64,000 bases of DNA from Burkholderia savannae (GTDB lineage: Bacteria > Pseudomonadota > Gammaproteobacteria > Burkholderiales > Burkholderiaceae): NCBI RefSeq assembly GCF_001524445.2, contig NZ_CP013417.1, positions 2,852,001 to 2,916,000 on the forward strand, written 5' to 3'. The position numbers and the translations under genes were made by a program. Positions 62,979-64,000 of the stretch are shown piece by piece (the stretch's first letter is position 1; every line of letters starts with the position of its first letter). Below the pieces are notes generated by a model. It was not told the origin of the DNA and searched no databases. It was given only the letters and a program-made list of their open reading frames with translations.

Positions 62979-63737
62979 ATGCGGTTGAGCGGCAAGACGG
63001 CCGTCGTCACGGGCGCAGGCTCGGGCTTCGGCGAAGGCATCGCGAAAACGTTCGCGCGCGAGGGCGCGTGCGTCGTCGTCAACGATCTGAACGCGGCGGC
63101 GGCCGAGCGCGTCGCGAGCGAAATCGCGCTCGCGGGCGGCCGCGCGCTCGCCATCGCGGGCGACGTGTCGCGCGGCAACGACTGGCGCGCGCTGCTCGAC
63201 GCCGCGCTCGACGCGTTCGGCGGCGTGCACGTCGTCGTCAACAACGCGGGCACCACGCATCGCAACAAGCCGGTGCTCGACGTCACCGAAGCCGAGTTCG
63301 ATCGCGTGTATGCGGTCAACATGAAGAGCCTCTTCTGGAGCGTGCAGACGTTCGTGCCGTACTTTCGCCAAGCGGGCGGCGGCGCGTTCGTCAACATCGC
63401 GTCGACCGCTGGCGTGCGGCCGCGCCCGGGCCTCGTCTGGTACAACAGCACGAAGGGCGCGATGATCACCGCGAGCAAGACTCTCGCCGTCGAGCTCGGA
63501 GCCGACCGGATTCGCGTGAACTGCGTGAACCCGGTGCTCGGCGAGACCGGCCTCACGGCCGAGTTCATGGGCGTGCCGGACACGCCGGAGAACCGCGCGC
63601 GCTTCATCGCGACGATCCCGCTCGGCCGCCTGTCGACGCCGCAGGACATCGCGAACGCGGCGCTCTATCTCGCATCCGACGACGCGGCGTTCGTCACCGG
63701 CGTGTGCGTCGAAGTCGACGGCGGCCGCTGCGTCTGA
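62979..63737 (+). CDS. Short-chain dehydrogenase/reductase (SDR)
   Basis: A 252-residue classical SDR. The cofactor motif is TGAGSGFGEG at 11-20, NNAG at 88-91, and the active site has Ser142, Tyr155 and Lys159 (YNSTK). The acidic Asp36 after the second strand suggests NAD(H) preference. It oxidises or reduces an alcohol or ketone. It follows the aldehyde dehydrogenase by 119 bases and precedes an MFS transporter by 67. The start at 62979 has CCAGGAGA. Confidence 0.94.
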   Translation: MRLSGKTAVVTGAGSGFGEGIAKTFAREGACVVVNDLNAAAAERVASEIALAGGRALAIAGDVSRGNDWRALLDAALDAFGGVHVVVNNAGTTHRNKPVLDVTEAEFDRVYAVNMKSLFWSVQTFVPYFRQAGGGAFVNIASTAGVRPRPGLVWYNSTKGAMITASKTLAVELGADRIRVNCVNPVLGETGLTAEFMGVPDTPENRARFIATIPLGRLSTPQDIANAALYLASDDAAFVTGVCVEVDGGRCV

Positions 63738-63804
63738 ACGCGCCGCGCCGCCCGCCCGCGCTCCACCCCGCCTGCCGCCATTCAAACGTGCCAGAGGAGA
63801 CATC

Positions 63805-64000
63805 ATGGCCAGCACCGCGCCGGCGTTCACGCCGACTCCGCCGTCCGCCTTCGAGGCGGCAACCTACCGCAAGGTCTCGTGGCGGCTCGCGCCGCTGCTG
63901 CTGCTCTGCTACGTGGTCGCGTATCTCGATCGCGTGAACGTCGGCTTCGCGAAACTGCAGATGGCGTCCGACCTGCATCTGTCCGACGCGGTCTACGGCC
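63805..64000 (+). CDS. MFS transporter, ACS (anion:cation symporter)-like, 3' part beyond window
   Basis: The first 65 codons are visible. After a polar N-terminus the sequence YRKVSWRLAPLLLLCYVVAYLDRVNVGFAKLQM matches the first helix of ACS-family carboxylate transporters such as those for glucarate or phthalate. AGAGGAG precedes the ATG. It would import the substrate of the dehydrogenases upstream. The right edge cuts the gene. Confidence 0.85.
   Translation, partial: MASTAPAFTPTPPSAFEAATYRKVSWRLAPLLLLCYVVAYLDRVNVGFAKLQMASDLHLSDAVYG

Overview
The window is high-GC throughout, with dense protein-coding DNA, many short tandem repeats and almost only short intergenic spacers. The gene content and the protein sequences point to a Burkholderia chromosome, most likely chromosome 1 of the B. 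pseudomallei/mallei/thailandensis group. This is a judgement from family knowledge. No species-specific marker was tested.

Layout. 1-7.7 kb: the end of an htpG-ubiC pair on the minus strand, then a divergent locus in which a MocR-type regulator faces a DMT exporter, a PLP aminotransferase, a RidA-like deaminase and a PhzF-like isomerase. 7.9-14.2 kb: a GGDEF-EAL protein, a two-domain chromate transporter, a dead histone-deacetylase-family gene, a divergent PACE efflux/LysR pair and a CopD-like membrane protein. 14.2-22.5 kb: a heptamer repeat array, then parC, parE and uup on the minus strand, with a small exported protein and a rubredoxin. 22.5-28.4 kb: a gene-poor accessory stretch with a DUF1016 nuclease scar, two unknown proteins, tRNA-Arg(CCT), a ruined P4-type integrase and an Ivy-family lysozyme inhibitor. 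28.4-40 kb: a PBP7-like peptidase, ecotin, several small exported proteins, a phosphatidylethanolamine-binding-protein homologue, a DHA2 exporter, otsA with an overlapping ATPase, and two tandem paralogous lipoproteins. 40-48.6 kb: an ABC importer with fused permease but no binding protein, a small protein with a possible Cas2/SinR-like fold, an OmpR/EnvZ-type two-component system facing a Spy-like periplasmic protein, and a pirin. 49-54 kb: a complete hisJQMP-type basic amino acid importer and a porin. 54-64 kb: a PII protein, NAD synthetase, a FemAB-like acyltransferase, an AT-rich scar, a second DHA2 exporter, a GIY-YIG protein, inorganic pyrophosphatase and the start of an aldehyde dehydrogenase-SDR-MFS catabolic cluster cut by the right edge.

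Genes that appear to work together are the aminotransferase/RidA/PhzF/exporter set under a MocR regulator, topoisomerase IV (parC+parE), the two-component system and the Spy-like gene with which it shares an operator-rich gap, the his-type ABC importer, and the dehydrogenase pair with its transporter. Ivy and ecotin, which block host lysozyme and host serine proteases respectively, lie within 3.5 kb of each other on either side of a peptidoglycan peptidase, next to the decayed island at tRNA-Arg. I saw no complete novel defence system, CRISPR array or intact insertion sequence. The most interesting leads are the MocR locus, the Ivy-peptidase-ecotin cluster, the Cas2/SinR-like orphan at 44.0 kb, the two-component operator at 46.4 kb and the AT-rich scar at 58.0 kb.
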